Shown here: piece after piece, positions 22,348 through 33,100 of the stretch
Position numbering within the stretch: position 1 is the first letter of the stretch
Layout of the letters: each line of letters begins with the position of its first letter
Source of the DNA: Spirometra erinaceieuropaei
Taxonomy: Eukaryota; Platyhelminthes; Cestoda; Diphyllobothriidea; Diphyllobothriidae
Assembly: GCA_902702965.1 (NCBI GenBank)
Contig: CACRXP010000012.1
Location: 2,362,762 to 2,426,761, forward strand
Length of the DNA stretch: 64,000 bases
Reading direction: 5' to 3'
Program-made: the position numbers and the translations under genes
The notes under the pieces: generated by a model
Databases searched by the model: none
Seen by the model: only the letters and a program-made list of their open reading frames with translations
What the model was told of the DNA's origin: nothing

Positions 22348-23226
22348 TCAGAGCCCTTTTGGACCAAATTCAATATCAAAGAATTGACTTGAAAAGTGTC
22401 CTATCTTATTCAAAAATAAATGTGTATTGTTATTTGAAAGGAATTTCTTAGTTTTTATTTTAAATTCGATTAGGGTTCGACTTTTCCGGATATAACCTGG
22501 AAGGGAATTCCAGATAGTCGCATATCTTATGGTGTAGAAATTTGATCGTTGGGACTTTGTGAATTTGGGAATCTTTATAATATCCTCGCTATTTCTGGTG
22601 TTTCTAGGGGCGTTTTGGTTGGTAAGAAAATTCATTTTGAGAATATCTTGATCGTGGGTGACCTTGAATAGGAAGTTTAGACCATTTTGAAGTCTTCTGA
22701 TCCAGAGTGGTCGAAGACCGTATTTATGATATAGTTCTAAGTATGAACCCTGGATGCCATCACTTCTAGACAAGGATCTAGTAAACCGTCTCTGAATGCC
22801 TTCTAGTTTCTTTCGGCCGTCTGAGGGCATTATGCCGAAGAAAATTGAACAGTAATCTAGGAGAGGTAAAACATACATTTTGAACAGTTGTATTCTTAGT
22901 GCATTTAAGGTGAAATTTTTACATATGAATCCACACAGGCGAGTGGCTTTCGGTGATATTTGTTGGACGTGGGGAGATAAATCAAGGGTATTTGTATAGC
23001 TGAGACCTAAATCTTTTACAGATTGGGTCTCTGTTATTTCATCATTCTCGAATATTATGGGGGGAAGTTTTTGTGGGCCAAATATCAGGAGATGGCATTT
23101 TTCGGGTGAAAAGGGCATCTGCCACTGACTACTCCATTCGCTGAGTTTTCTGAGATCAGTTTGAATTGTTCTATGAATATTGGCTACTGTATTCCCGTTA
23201 TATGCATATGCAATTTTAAGGTCGTA
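22348..23226 (-). CDS. LINE reverse transcriptase C-terminal region (truncated)
   Basis: One uninterrupted frame of about 290 codons from the truncation point to the stop, the best-preserved LINE coding segment in the window. It reads FSPEKCHLLIFG (RT palm/thumb junction), SVKDLGLSYTNTLDLSPHV, LFKMYVLPLLDYCSIFFG, LEGIQRRFTRSL, GLRPLWIRRLQNGL, and ends near FNKIGHF...FGPKGL. These are the usual post-RT motifs of CR1/Jockey-group elements. The catalytic aspartates are lost with the 5' truncation. The lack of stops suggests a fairly recent insertion. Confidence 0.8.
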   Translation of the reverse strand, partial: YDLKIAYAYNGNTVANIHRTIQTDLRKLSEWSSQWQMPFSPEKCHLLIFGPQKLPPIIFENDEITETQSVKDLGLSYTNTLDLSPHVQQISPKATRLCGFICKNFTLNALRIQLFKMYVLPLLDYCSIFFGIMPSDGRKKLEGIQRRFTRSLSRSDGIQGSYLELYHKYGLRPLWIRRLQNGLNFLFKVTHDQDILKMNFLTNQNAPRNTRNSEDIIKIPKFTKSQRSNFYTIRYATIWNSLPGYIRKSRTLIEFKIKTKKFLSNNNTHLFLNKIGHFSSQFFDIEFGPKGL

Positions 23227-23996
23227 ATGGGCAGTAAGTGGACGAATTACAGAGTCTTACCTTCCAGTCTTCCGTCTGCGCGTTCGTTGGTTAGCTTCTC
23301 CAATCGTCGATGGTTGGCACTCCTCCATCGACAGCTCGTTCTTTGACCGGCCGGTAACCGCTACAGTCACTGTAGGTAGGCATGGAGAGTAAGTGGACAA
23401 AGTACAGAGTTTTACCTTCCAGTCTTCCGTCTGCGCGTTCGTTGGTTAGCTTCTCCAATCGTCGATGGTTGGCTCTCCTCAATCGACAGCTCCCTCTTTG
23501 ACCGGCCGGTAACGGCCACAGGCAATGTAGGTAGGCATGGAGAGTAAGTGGACGAAGTACAGAGTCATGCCTTCCAGTCTTCCGTCTGTGCGTTCGTTGG
23601 TTAGCTTCTCCAATCGTCGATGGTTGGCTCTCCTCATTCGACGGCTCCCCCTTTGACCGGCCGGTAACGGCCACAGGCAATACAGCTAGGCATGGAGAGT
23701 AAGTGGACGAAGTACAGTCATACCTTCCAGTCTTCGGTCTGCGCGCTTGTTGGTTAGCTTCTTCAATCGTCGATGGTTTGCTCTCCTCATTCGACAGCTC
23801 CCTCTTTGACCGGCCGGTAACGGCCACAGGCAATGTAGGTAGGCATGGAGAGTAAGTGGACGAAGTACAGAGTCATACCTTCCAGTCTTCCGTCTGCGCG
23901 TTCGTTGGTTAGCTTATCCAATCGGCGTTTGTAGGCTCTCCTCAATCGCCAGCTTCCCCATCGCAAGTAGGTAACGGCCGCATTCCCAGTATGTAG
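23227..23996. repeat. 155-bp satellite, right block
   Basis: Continuation of the same satellite after the LINE, with about five units. The last unit decays near 23990 (GTAGGTAACGGCCGCATTCC). The 180-codon minus-strand frame here is three satellite units read in rotating frames, because 155 is not a multiple of three. Confidence 0.93.
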
Positions 23997-24292
23997 GATT
24001 GACGCCGTATTTTACGCCAACTAACAGGAGTAAACATAACTGTGAGTAAAAGGAGACACAAGGGAACACAAAGACAAAGACAGTTAGGGTAGGCGATGTC
24101 AGCGTAGTGCGAGACACGGCGCGTGCAGTGCAGCGTGAGAGAGCAAAAAGTGGTACCGGCAAGAGCCAGAGGACTATCCGGCACCGAAGCTAATCGATAA
24201 TCAAGTGTAACTATGCGCGGCCGCTTGCGCCCTTCGCGACGCCGGCGCAGCCGACCCGGGAACCAATCCAAACCGCGAGCAGGCTAAAGACC

Positions 24293-24416
24293 NNNNNNNN
24301 NNNNNNNNNNNNNNNNNNNNNNNNNNNNNNNNNNNNNNNNNNNNNNNNNNNNNNNNNNNNNNNNNNNNNNNNNNNNNNNNNNNNNNNNNNNNNNNNNNNN
24401 NNNNNNNNNNNNNNNN
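24293..24416. other. Assembly gap (124 N)
   Basis: Unknown bases. The gap cuts through the Merlin-like transposase. Confidence 1.
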
Positions 24417-24682
24417 TGTAACCCTTCCACTCATCGGTTACGATAACACTACCAGCAGCCACCCACTTCCTTATGACGGGCCTCAGGGCCTCCCAGCTGC
24501 GGTTGTTAATCTGCTCAAATAGGGCTTTCCGCCTGCGTGTATCGTACATACCTACGACCCACAACTGCCGCCGCGGTCGTACCCTGTTATATTTGCGGCG
24601 ACTTATGAGCGTCTCGTCTATCTGTACTTCCACGCCCGGTCCCCCAATTTGGGTTACGGCGGATAAATTTAAACTTAAAAGG
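24417..24682 (-). mobile_element. Merlin-type (IS1016-related) DDE transposase fragment
   Basis: The minus-strand frame entering the gap reads QIGGPGVEVQIDETLISRRK, RQLWVVGMYDTRRRK, FEQINNRSWEALRPVIRKW and AGSVIVTDEWKGY. The IDE motif and the VTD motif match the first and second catalytic acidic positions of ISXO2/Merlin transposases. An AG directly precedes GCCTACGTAACC, a possible exon start near 24695. The third catalytic residue would lie in or beyond the gap. The sequence below 24293 shows no clear continuation. Confidence 0.75.
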
Positions 24683-24719
24683 GTTACGTAGGCCTACAAA
24701 CTGCTCTCACCATCGATAC

Positions 24720-27700
24720 TTACAAATCCCGTAAAACAGCGACCGCCAAGTTCGGGAGTTTGCCGACTTGCTGTAGGTTGGTGCGGTGGTGTTGGAGTAC
24801 GTCCAGGTATCCTAAACATTGTTCGCGTTATGCGTATTAAACGGTGCATGCGGTGGAGATCACTGATATAACAAATAGGGAGGGGTTGAGGAGGGGGTCA
24901 CTAAGGTGCTGGGAAGTGACGCAATTGCCATACGCAGTTTATTCAATCACTCTTACCCAACCGCAGTACACCGCTGTCCTCTCGCGTTCCCCTTGCGCAT
25001 CATATGTTTCCCGTCCATCTAATGCACACCACTTTCAAGTGCGGCGCCTACGATCCCATTGGTTAGCCTCTTGGCGGTTCAGGTTTGCTCGCCCCGGCGG
25101 CCAATCACATCACGTCCCCGGCCAGCCCACCTTCGATTGGGCATTGCCTATGGTTTTCCCTATTTGCGCGCCATCGTGCGATATTTTTGACTTCATTAAA
25201 ACAAATATTTATTTTTCTGCGATTTTCAACATTTTTTCGGCATCCAACTGTCAATTCAGTGCCCTTTGCCGTTTGCCCCGCCCGTTCTTCCCCTCAAAAC
25301 CGCCATCCCGTTGTACCCGACCCACCTAGAGAAGATTTCTCACTGTGGCCGCTTGTTGGGCTCCGTCGGTGAGCCAAATAATTATGCCTCCGAAATGTCA
25401 TCGAAAGGTTATTTTTGTTATAGTTTATCAAAGTGAAATTTCGTGACCGCGCTTATAGGAGGACGGGTGGACAATTATTCGAAAGCTATTCTGTCTCAGA
25501 AAAGCTCCGTCCTTCGTTTTACCCTCGAAGGTAGGTTTCGATATTAACGTAGCTGTCTCACAAAGTCATGCATAAACACTGGCTAAAGAGTTTGGAGAAT
25601 TGTGGATACTACAAGGAATAACCGTTCTCTGTGGCGAGAAAATAAAGGGTGCTTAAAAGGGATATTCAGAGAATAAAGGGATATACAGGCCACAGGGAAA
25701 GTGCTTTCAAAAAGATCTAAGATACCAAAGGCAACCGCTCCGCGCCTATTTATGCGGTCACGACAGTAGAATTCAAAGTCATCCATCAAAGGATAAGAGC
25801 CAGGAACTAGAAGATGTGTCCATGATCCATGTATGCATATCATATCGGTTGTCATTTCGATAGCAGTGGCTCTGATTCAGGCTATGTTGTTTATATCACA
25901 TATGGCGTTTAATAAAATAACAATTTATGTGGATATTTTCGACCTCAATTAAAAATTTGAAGGCAGACATGAAGGTTGTAAATCAATGTTGTTCAAACTA
26001 TAAGTACCAATGGGTCCAAAACTAGTTGCATATGGAAAGTCTGAGTGGGAGCCCCCGAAAATATAGGGGTATAGTTTTTGGACATCAAATTATCAAGAGA
26101 GTGAGAACTGGCGTAGGTTTTCTGGCAGTTAACTCGAAAAGGGGAGAGACTAGAAGGACGACATAGGTTAGTGGAAGATGGTAAACAGATGTGCGAATAA
26201 AGTGAAGCGAACTAATTTTAGGGTGGGGTGCGTGAGAGCTATTGAAACTAAGTGATGGGGACCCCTAACTGGGTTGAAGAATAATCGACTAGCTGATGTA
26301 GAGGAGTTCGCGGGCGTTTAGGAGCGTTACCAGGAAATTTAGGAATGACAATCGTGTTTCTGCTAGTCTTGAGGTAAACGAAGGCAAAGCAACGGCGGCG
26401 ATTTCAGTGGAGTTGGACTTGCTGGGACGGCAGAATTGATTACATTTTGACCGGATTGGTATGCCGTTGGGTGAGAGGACGAGAGTTGAGTGGAGGAGAG
26501 ACACCCAATTCATCGCCCAAATGCGGTGGTTTCATGACGAATGGGGCACTAGACGTTTTTAAAATAATAAGAAACATGATGTAAAAAGTGTGCACAGTTG
26601 GATACAGTTAGAATGCACACAATACAAATTCCAGAATGCAATGAAAAATCAACCAGCAAGCAAAAGCGGGATAGCAACCGATAGTCCATAAGGAATCAGC
26701 CTGTGTTTAGGGAAATTTATTCAAAGCAACAAAGACTATGAATTTATGTGTTTCCTTAGAAAAATCGCTGTATATAATTCTGTTTACTTGATATTTGTGC
26801 AGTATAAATGTCACTTTTTGTTAAAGATGTATGCACCAAATTCTGTCCCGGTTCGGTCGCAAATTTGCTTTTTCCTCTTGCATGCTTCTTTTTGGCTTTT
26901 TGGTGACTTTAAATTCCTATATTAACTGTTTACTTAATGCCCGTTTTCATCCTAACCTTCCATTCAATGATCATTGCTAGAAATTCTAGTTGTTAGATTA
27001 GATTTCATGAACGCATACACCGTATAAAAATATCCATGCACATTTTTTGAATCTACAAAATTTTGCTTATATACTACGTGCGTATCGTCCAGTAGACTTC
27101 GTGCGGAACATTTTTAATTTTGTTTAAAAGCATTTTTTGAAGCGGTGACATTTTAAATCTATCGGGCAGTTTTCGGGTCGTTTTTCTCCTGCACGTTTCT
27201 GCTCGTTCTCCTTAATGCTACCTAACGGTCAATTGCTCGAACCGGTTCAGTAATCGGGCGGCAGAACTTAAGTAGTTTATATTTAATGTGTCGTCGGCGT
27301 AATTAGTTTACGCACTTTTAAAGTACTGGGTTCCCATCTAAATTAGCGTAATTGCGTTGAAATACTTCGAGTCGAGACGGCTCGGCAATTCTGCACCACT
27401 CTTCTACATTTAGCTGGAAGACCTTGTCTTTATATTGGTGTCGCCATATTTAAAGCTTGCCAAAATTATTTCCATGTGCACTGCATCATAGGCATATGAT
27501 ATATTGCCACGACAATTTTCCCGAAATGTTTCGCCTAACCCAGTGTGCTACACCAGTCCGGCCAATTACAGTAGACTGTTTATTTTCAGGGGCGGTAACT
27601 TGCTCGCACTCTTGCCTGACCAGGCCTGATTACGCATTGATAGGCAGATTTTTCTTTGCCTACATTTCAGGCTTTCTATCTTTTTACTTCTTGCAGATAT

Positions 27701-29970
27701 TTTTCTTTGCAGAAATATTGCGGGTCTGCCCAAGTTTATTTTGTACCTAACGTTTCTTGTCTGTTTTTGGAGTGCTATATTTTTTCACATTTATTGCCTT
27801 GTATATCCCAGTCCTATCAGATGTGCTCTGCGAAACATATTCTTGAGATAACTGTGCCTCTTAATTTTATTAAGACGAATACATAAGCCCACCCAATCGA
27901 ATCTCCTTTCTGCCTTTTCGGATGGCTGCGCATATCTTATTCTTGAAGTCCGCACCTGACTGCCGCCTGTCGCAAGTACAAAATCTGCGTTTTATGGATG
28001 TACCTTAGTAACCCCAAGAACGTTTAGCAATTTTAAGGGCTGGAGCCCTTATAAGAGCAAGCATGAGAAAGCTGACTGATTTATAAAGCAGAAGTTACTG
28101 CGTATTGCGTATGTGTAGGTGTAGAACACGAGCTCAGGCACGTTGGTACTCCGATAACTATTTAATAGACGGTTAATAGGCACCATTCCAATCGGCCCAG
28201 ACTTCTATACAAGCTTCGAGTATGCGCGTTTAGAACCAACCTACTTTAGTAAAAGTCATTTCTTATAGTATGAGGAGAAGAGCTGGATTTTTATACATTT
28301 TCTACGGGAAGAAAAACACGTTTTCCAAGGCGGGTATATTCCCGTCCTGAAATTTTGGACAGCGATTTCGACTACCAACCACTAGAGCCCACCGGATTGT
28401 AATCAAGACAAGCGGATTACGTGTACGTTGTACCTGGCACGTAGATCACCAATATTTGCCATTGGTGCCTAACAGACCCCCAGTTTGGCTGTGGTTTGTA
28501 TCGCCACGGCCAACGAGGAGGGGGCGATAATTAGAAAGACGAACGGTTTCGCGTTCTCATTGCATCTCGGCAGGTAGTTTTGGGAAACTAATTAGGGAAT
28601 AGGTCAGTTAACGTGCTAGTTCACCGAGTGGCCGGTGAATATCTAGGCTCCTTGCTCTTGCCTTGCTGTGTAATTGTCGTCTAGCCCTACAGTTACAACA
28701 TCACCAACATTGAAAATGCCTCCCGTTTGCATGTCATGGCTTATCACTGCCGACTTCAGGTCTAAATTCCGAACAACCAGCCGATGTTCGTGAATGCGTC
28801 AGCAGGTTTACGGGACCTTTTTGGTTTCCCCCTAACTGCGTGAAAGTGATTGGACAAGATCTGGAGCCATTTAGTTGCAGCCCCTGCCGGCAGTTTCCTA
28901 AGTTAGACCTGTAGGCGTCTCCCATTCCACGGTCTTGGAGTCCTCTTTCACGTACGCCCAACTGAGTTCTTTATTTAGTTTCTCCCGAAACATTTGACTT
29001 TTCTCAACGAATACCTGTAGATACTGGCGCACCCTGGAAGCTCTCGGAGACACCTGATTTTGTCGCCGCTTGGTGTCTGTGGTACTGCTTTGGGTCCCAA
29101 TTCACATATATACCTGCGTATACAGTTCTGTTTGCGTTGCAGGGATAGTTGGTGCTGCAAATAAATATTTGCAGCGTAAATTCTCGACAATAGTTCCCCG
29201 GATCGTCGTCAGATCGTGGTTGACAAACGATTTTGCGGTTGGCTGGATCCTGCACCAATTGTATTCAATCATTCAGTCCGGCTTGACTACTTTTGTTTGC
29301 GGATGGTAAAATACACGGCAGAGACGATAGAGGACGGGGCAGATTAATGCAGAAATGTTTTGAGCTTACTTTACCTTCATTCAGCCAACTAAGCATATAT
29401 GTATGCAATGGAAAAAGATGCATGAAACTCAGGCAACTGGATAGATGACACGGCCTTACTCCAACCCACTAAAAAGACCAAACGATCCCTGCAGCCCAGT
29501 AAATATTCATATTACCAACGAGGATGATCGGGAAGTTGGTGGCTATGCGTGGGACGCGCCGCTTATCATCCTCTAGAATCCTAAAGCTTTTAATGTCCGA
29601 GCTGGGACATGTTTTCAAGACGAACAGAAATTCAGGATAGAATGATTAGCTGCTGACCACTTTTTTGTATTAAGTGGTTTAATCGTTCATTGGTAGACTT
29701 TTACTGCACCCACTGGTCTCCATCCACTCGCACCCTGTCAAGACGGGTTTTCAATTTCTCGTTGTTTTGCCTCCATCTTGATGCAGACCCCTTCAACTTT
29801 GCCTTACGAACCAATCATCTTATCATTTATGGTCGTTTCTCTTCTACCTCACTGAAGTTCTGCAGTTACCCGATGGCTACCATTTACTAAAGCGCACGCA
29901 TTCTGAACCACTTTTTGCTGCATGAAAACATGCATTAAAATTACCGGGCTCCACTTGTTTGCCATCGTAG
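24720..29970. other. Long stretch without recognisable genes
   Basis: About 5 kb with no splice-supported exon or element I can name, apart from the ~48-bp PLE piece near 26817. 24950-25370 is GC-richer; 25860-27900 is AT-rich. It would hold the promoter and 5' UTR of the ADIP-like gene if transcription starts nearby. Confidence 0.45.
26817..26866 (+). mobile_element. Short PLE-derived fragment
   Basis: TTGTTAAAGATGTATGCACC and the following ~28 bases are nearly identical to the minus strand at 12569-12522, the edge of a PLE N-terminal fragment. There is no further similarity on either side. Confidence 0.6.
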
Positions 29971-29985
29971 ATACTTGCACAGCTG

Positions 29986-30171
29986 ATGTCTTTCGAAGAC
30001 CGTCACGAGGATTTTTCATGCAAATCCAGTGACACCATCGCCTCAGGCCTTGGATTTTCCGGACATGTTTCTGCAAGCAATTCAGCGCCTGAAGACTTCC
30101 AGCCTCCCGTTCTCAACATATCTGTTGACTGGACGAAGCAGTTGCACCACCATACCCGTTCCCTGAATTCG
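29986..30171 (+). CDS. ADIP-like gene, exon 1 (first coding exon seen)
   Basis: ATG at 29986 (MSFEDRHEDFSCKSSDT...) runs 62 codons to a TCG|GTATGC donor, phase 0. An in-frame TAG at 29968 limits the frame upstream. AG sites at 29969-29970 and 29981-29982 mean the exon could instead begin as a spliced one, so the start codon is probable rather than proven. The content is polar, with WTKQLHHHTRSLNS at the end. Confidence 0.55.
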
Positions 30172-33100
30172 GTATGCTAACTGTTGAAGTGGAATCCACT
30201 TAACGGAAAAGTATTTAATTCCTGAGACCAGTGAGCCGTTTCCTCTGTTTGCAGGAATTCATTGGAATGGGTTTGCAACCCTTCTTGGTATTCAGCCTAA
30301 AGGATCCGTCCATGGCAACCGTGCACTACAACATCCTTATCAGTTCCTGTCTCGGGCTATTTGAGCGTCAGGTACAGGCCCTTCACGCTCTTGAAGTTGC
30401 CGAAGACAGGTAAGTGAAACAACTCTAGAATCAAGCGTACCCTTCAGATCTGTGTTTGAAAACTGCTGATACTTGGAAAGTGACCATTTTAGCCTTTCGC
30501 CAGTCATCATATTGACTTTCATATCATGATAATAACATTGGTAGCGGTCTTTCGCATCTACTATTTGATTGTGTTTTGACGTACCATAAAGTTGGGAATG
30601 CCACGAGTATTAATCGGCCGCACGGCCAGTGACAATGTCAAGCCACCTCTGCCCCTGTCGTCTAGTGCCGGACGACATCTCACTGTCCAGCATCCGTCCA
30701 TGCTTGTCGCGCGATCTACCGTTTATTCTGCCGTTCCGCGTCGCCAACCGAGATGTCTTTTAAAACATCCAGGGTTAGATCTTCCGTTTGTCGGTGGAGG
30801 AAATAACCTAACCTTGGAAGGGGTCTTTAGAGTAACGTACGTCGCACCAGCGCGCCGTCCACGAGCTACCTGTTTTTATCCCTGTCCTGGCTCTCGACGT
30901 TCGTGGGCATCTGTTTGGTCTCGATCATGGTTATTCATATCTTAGAACTTTACTGTGTGAAATGACTTTGGTTTAGTGTCCGGAAGATTTACGGATTCTG
31001 AACAACTTAACTCCCTCTCAAGAAAATCTAGATCGGCCGTTCAAATTCTTCAGTTTCCTTGACAATGTTTCTTTGTGGAATAGTCAGTAGCCTAGTTATT
31101 GAAAGATGTTGCTTAGGCAGATCCTAGGAAAGAAGATGAACACGCGATCTCTGGGACAATACGTGTATTATCCATGACAGATCACAGTGTCGGTGGCCAG
31201 TGCAAACTGCCACTTGAAATAGTCACACAAAGCATCATGGCGTCGTTGGCATAGTATAGCTAGGTGACAGATTCTTAACGACCAATTTTAGCTTGCCCCG
31301 CCCGTAAAGTTATTCGAAGTACTACCTCCTTGTACTTGGTGCGACCGTGATCATGCCTGAGCTGACCGGCCGTGATCTCGGGGATTGTACCTCTCTACGG
31401 GTGACGATCCGTGAAAGTTGGCCTAGACAGCTCAACCCGTTCTCTTCTCCAGCGGCGAAGGCCGAATACCAAGGACCCAAGAACCACTTCCACGTCTTGC
31501 GAACTGTGTCGAGCCAGGTCTTGAGTTAACCCCCCTCCCTTTCGACGATTCCAAGCGGTCATCGGCGCCGGATGAGGAATGGAAACACTGGGCTTATAAG
31601 GACGGATGATGAAGCACACACACTCGCACAAACCATCCCAGTCGTCTTTCTCGGATGGCCTGGGATCTCATCGCGATATTGTCGCAGCGAATGTGGACTG
31701 TCCCATCTTAGACGAAGTCGGGATACTTCAGTCGAAGGTTGTTCTTCGGGCAGTAATACCTCTGGTTTTCGTTTGTCGTCGACGCGCACAGTCCAGCATC
31801 CACACCGGTAGAAAAGGACTGACCGGACGGGTGTTTGATGCACGCCGAACGTTGTGGCAATGCAGATGTCGCGTCGGGTCCATAGACACTATCTAAGCTT
31901 GAGAAAACCCGAAAAACAGCATAGATTTGGGAGGCAATTTCGTCCTTATCCTGTCCATTGGGCAGCAGCCTCCAATCGAGGTACTTACTTTACTTGTACT
32001 TGGTATGGTTGCGATCATGCCTGATCTAGCCGGGCTCGTGGATATCTCGAACTGTACCTCTCCACGCGTGACGATCCGCAACAGCAGATCTGGACAGTTC
32101 AATCCATTCTCTTCACCAACGACGGAGACGGAATACCGAAGGTCTAAGAACCACCTCTATGTCTTGACAGTCTGTGTCGAGCCAGGTTTTAAGTTGACCC
32201 CTTCTTCGACGCCTCCAATGAGGCAACCGTGTCGGATCGACGGCAGTAACACTGAGCTCCTGAGGTGGACGACGAAGAACATGCCCAAACCACATCAGTC
32301 ATATTTCTTGGATGGCCTGCTTTATCCTTGCGATGTTGTCGCAGCGGGCGCGGACTGTCTCATTTGAGACGAAGTCGGTGAACTTCACTCGAAGGATGGT
32401 CCTCAAACAGTGGTGGTCAAATACCTCCAGTTTTCGCTCGTCCTCCACGCGTACAGCCCAGCATTCACAAGCATAGAGAAGGACAGACCGGACAGATACA
32501 CGATACACGCGACTCTTAGTGACGATGGAGAGGCCACGTCGGATCCATGGACACTTTCTAAGGCTTGAGGAGACCCGGCGGCAGCATCAATTCGGGAGAC
32601 AATGTCATCCTTACTCTGCCCATTTGGCAGCATCGTCACCCCGAGGTCTTTAAAACTGTCTACTTCTTCAAGTTGACAGCCATCAATCCAAGAGGCGCCT
32701 TCTTCCGGTCAGGGATGCAGCCTGAAAGCACTTTGGTCTTCCCAGTGTTTATGGATAAACCGACCGATTTAGCGACCTCGTTCACCCGTGACACCATAAA
32801 CTGTAGATCACCAAAACTTGAAGCAAGTAAGACAATATAATCGGCATAATCGAGATCAGTCCGTCGGTTTCCGGGTGCAAGCTCAACACCGTCGCCTCCG
32901 AGTAGGTCCCTCCCGATAATCCAGTCGTTAGCGTAGTTGAACAGAATGGGCGACAGGATGCAACCCTGTCAAACGCCATACTGAATATCGAACGGTTGGA
33001 AAAGATTATGGGCTAAAACTCGCGCACTGGTGGAGCGGTAATAGGCCTTGATCACAGCGATGATTTTGGGGGGTGCACCATCTAGTGCCATTATCCGCCA

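Larger units (their letters stand above)
21440..23226 (-). mobile_element. 5'-truncated CR1/Jockey-like LINE inside the satellite
   Basis: Minus-strand element with a coding C-terminus (22348 to ~23224), a long noncoding 3' UTR and a 3' tail of TATTC repeats (21440-21456 on + as AATAG units). The 5' truncation falls inside the RT, just after the catalytic YADD region (DLKIAYAYN remains). Satellite sequence resumes directly on both sides, with about 2 bp of the unit missing and no target duplication. Confidence 0.85.

Noticed and set aside
23291..23833. 180-codon minus-strand frame with internal repeats
   Set aside because: It is the 155-bp satellite. The peptide repeat rotates frame because 155 is not divisible by three.
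20531..23996. CRISPR-like array
   Set aside because: Repeats are directly adjacent 155-bp units with no spacers, in a eukaryotic genome.
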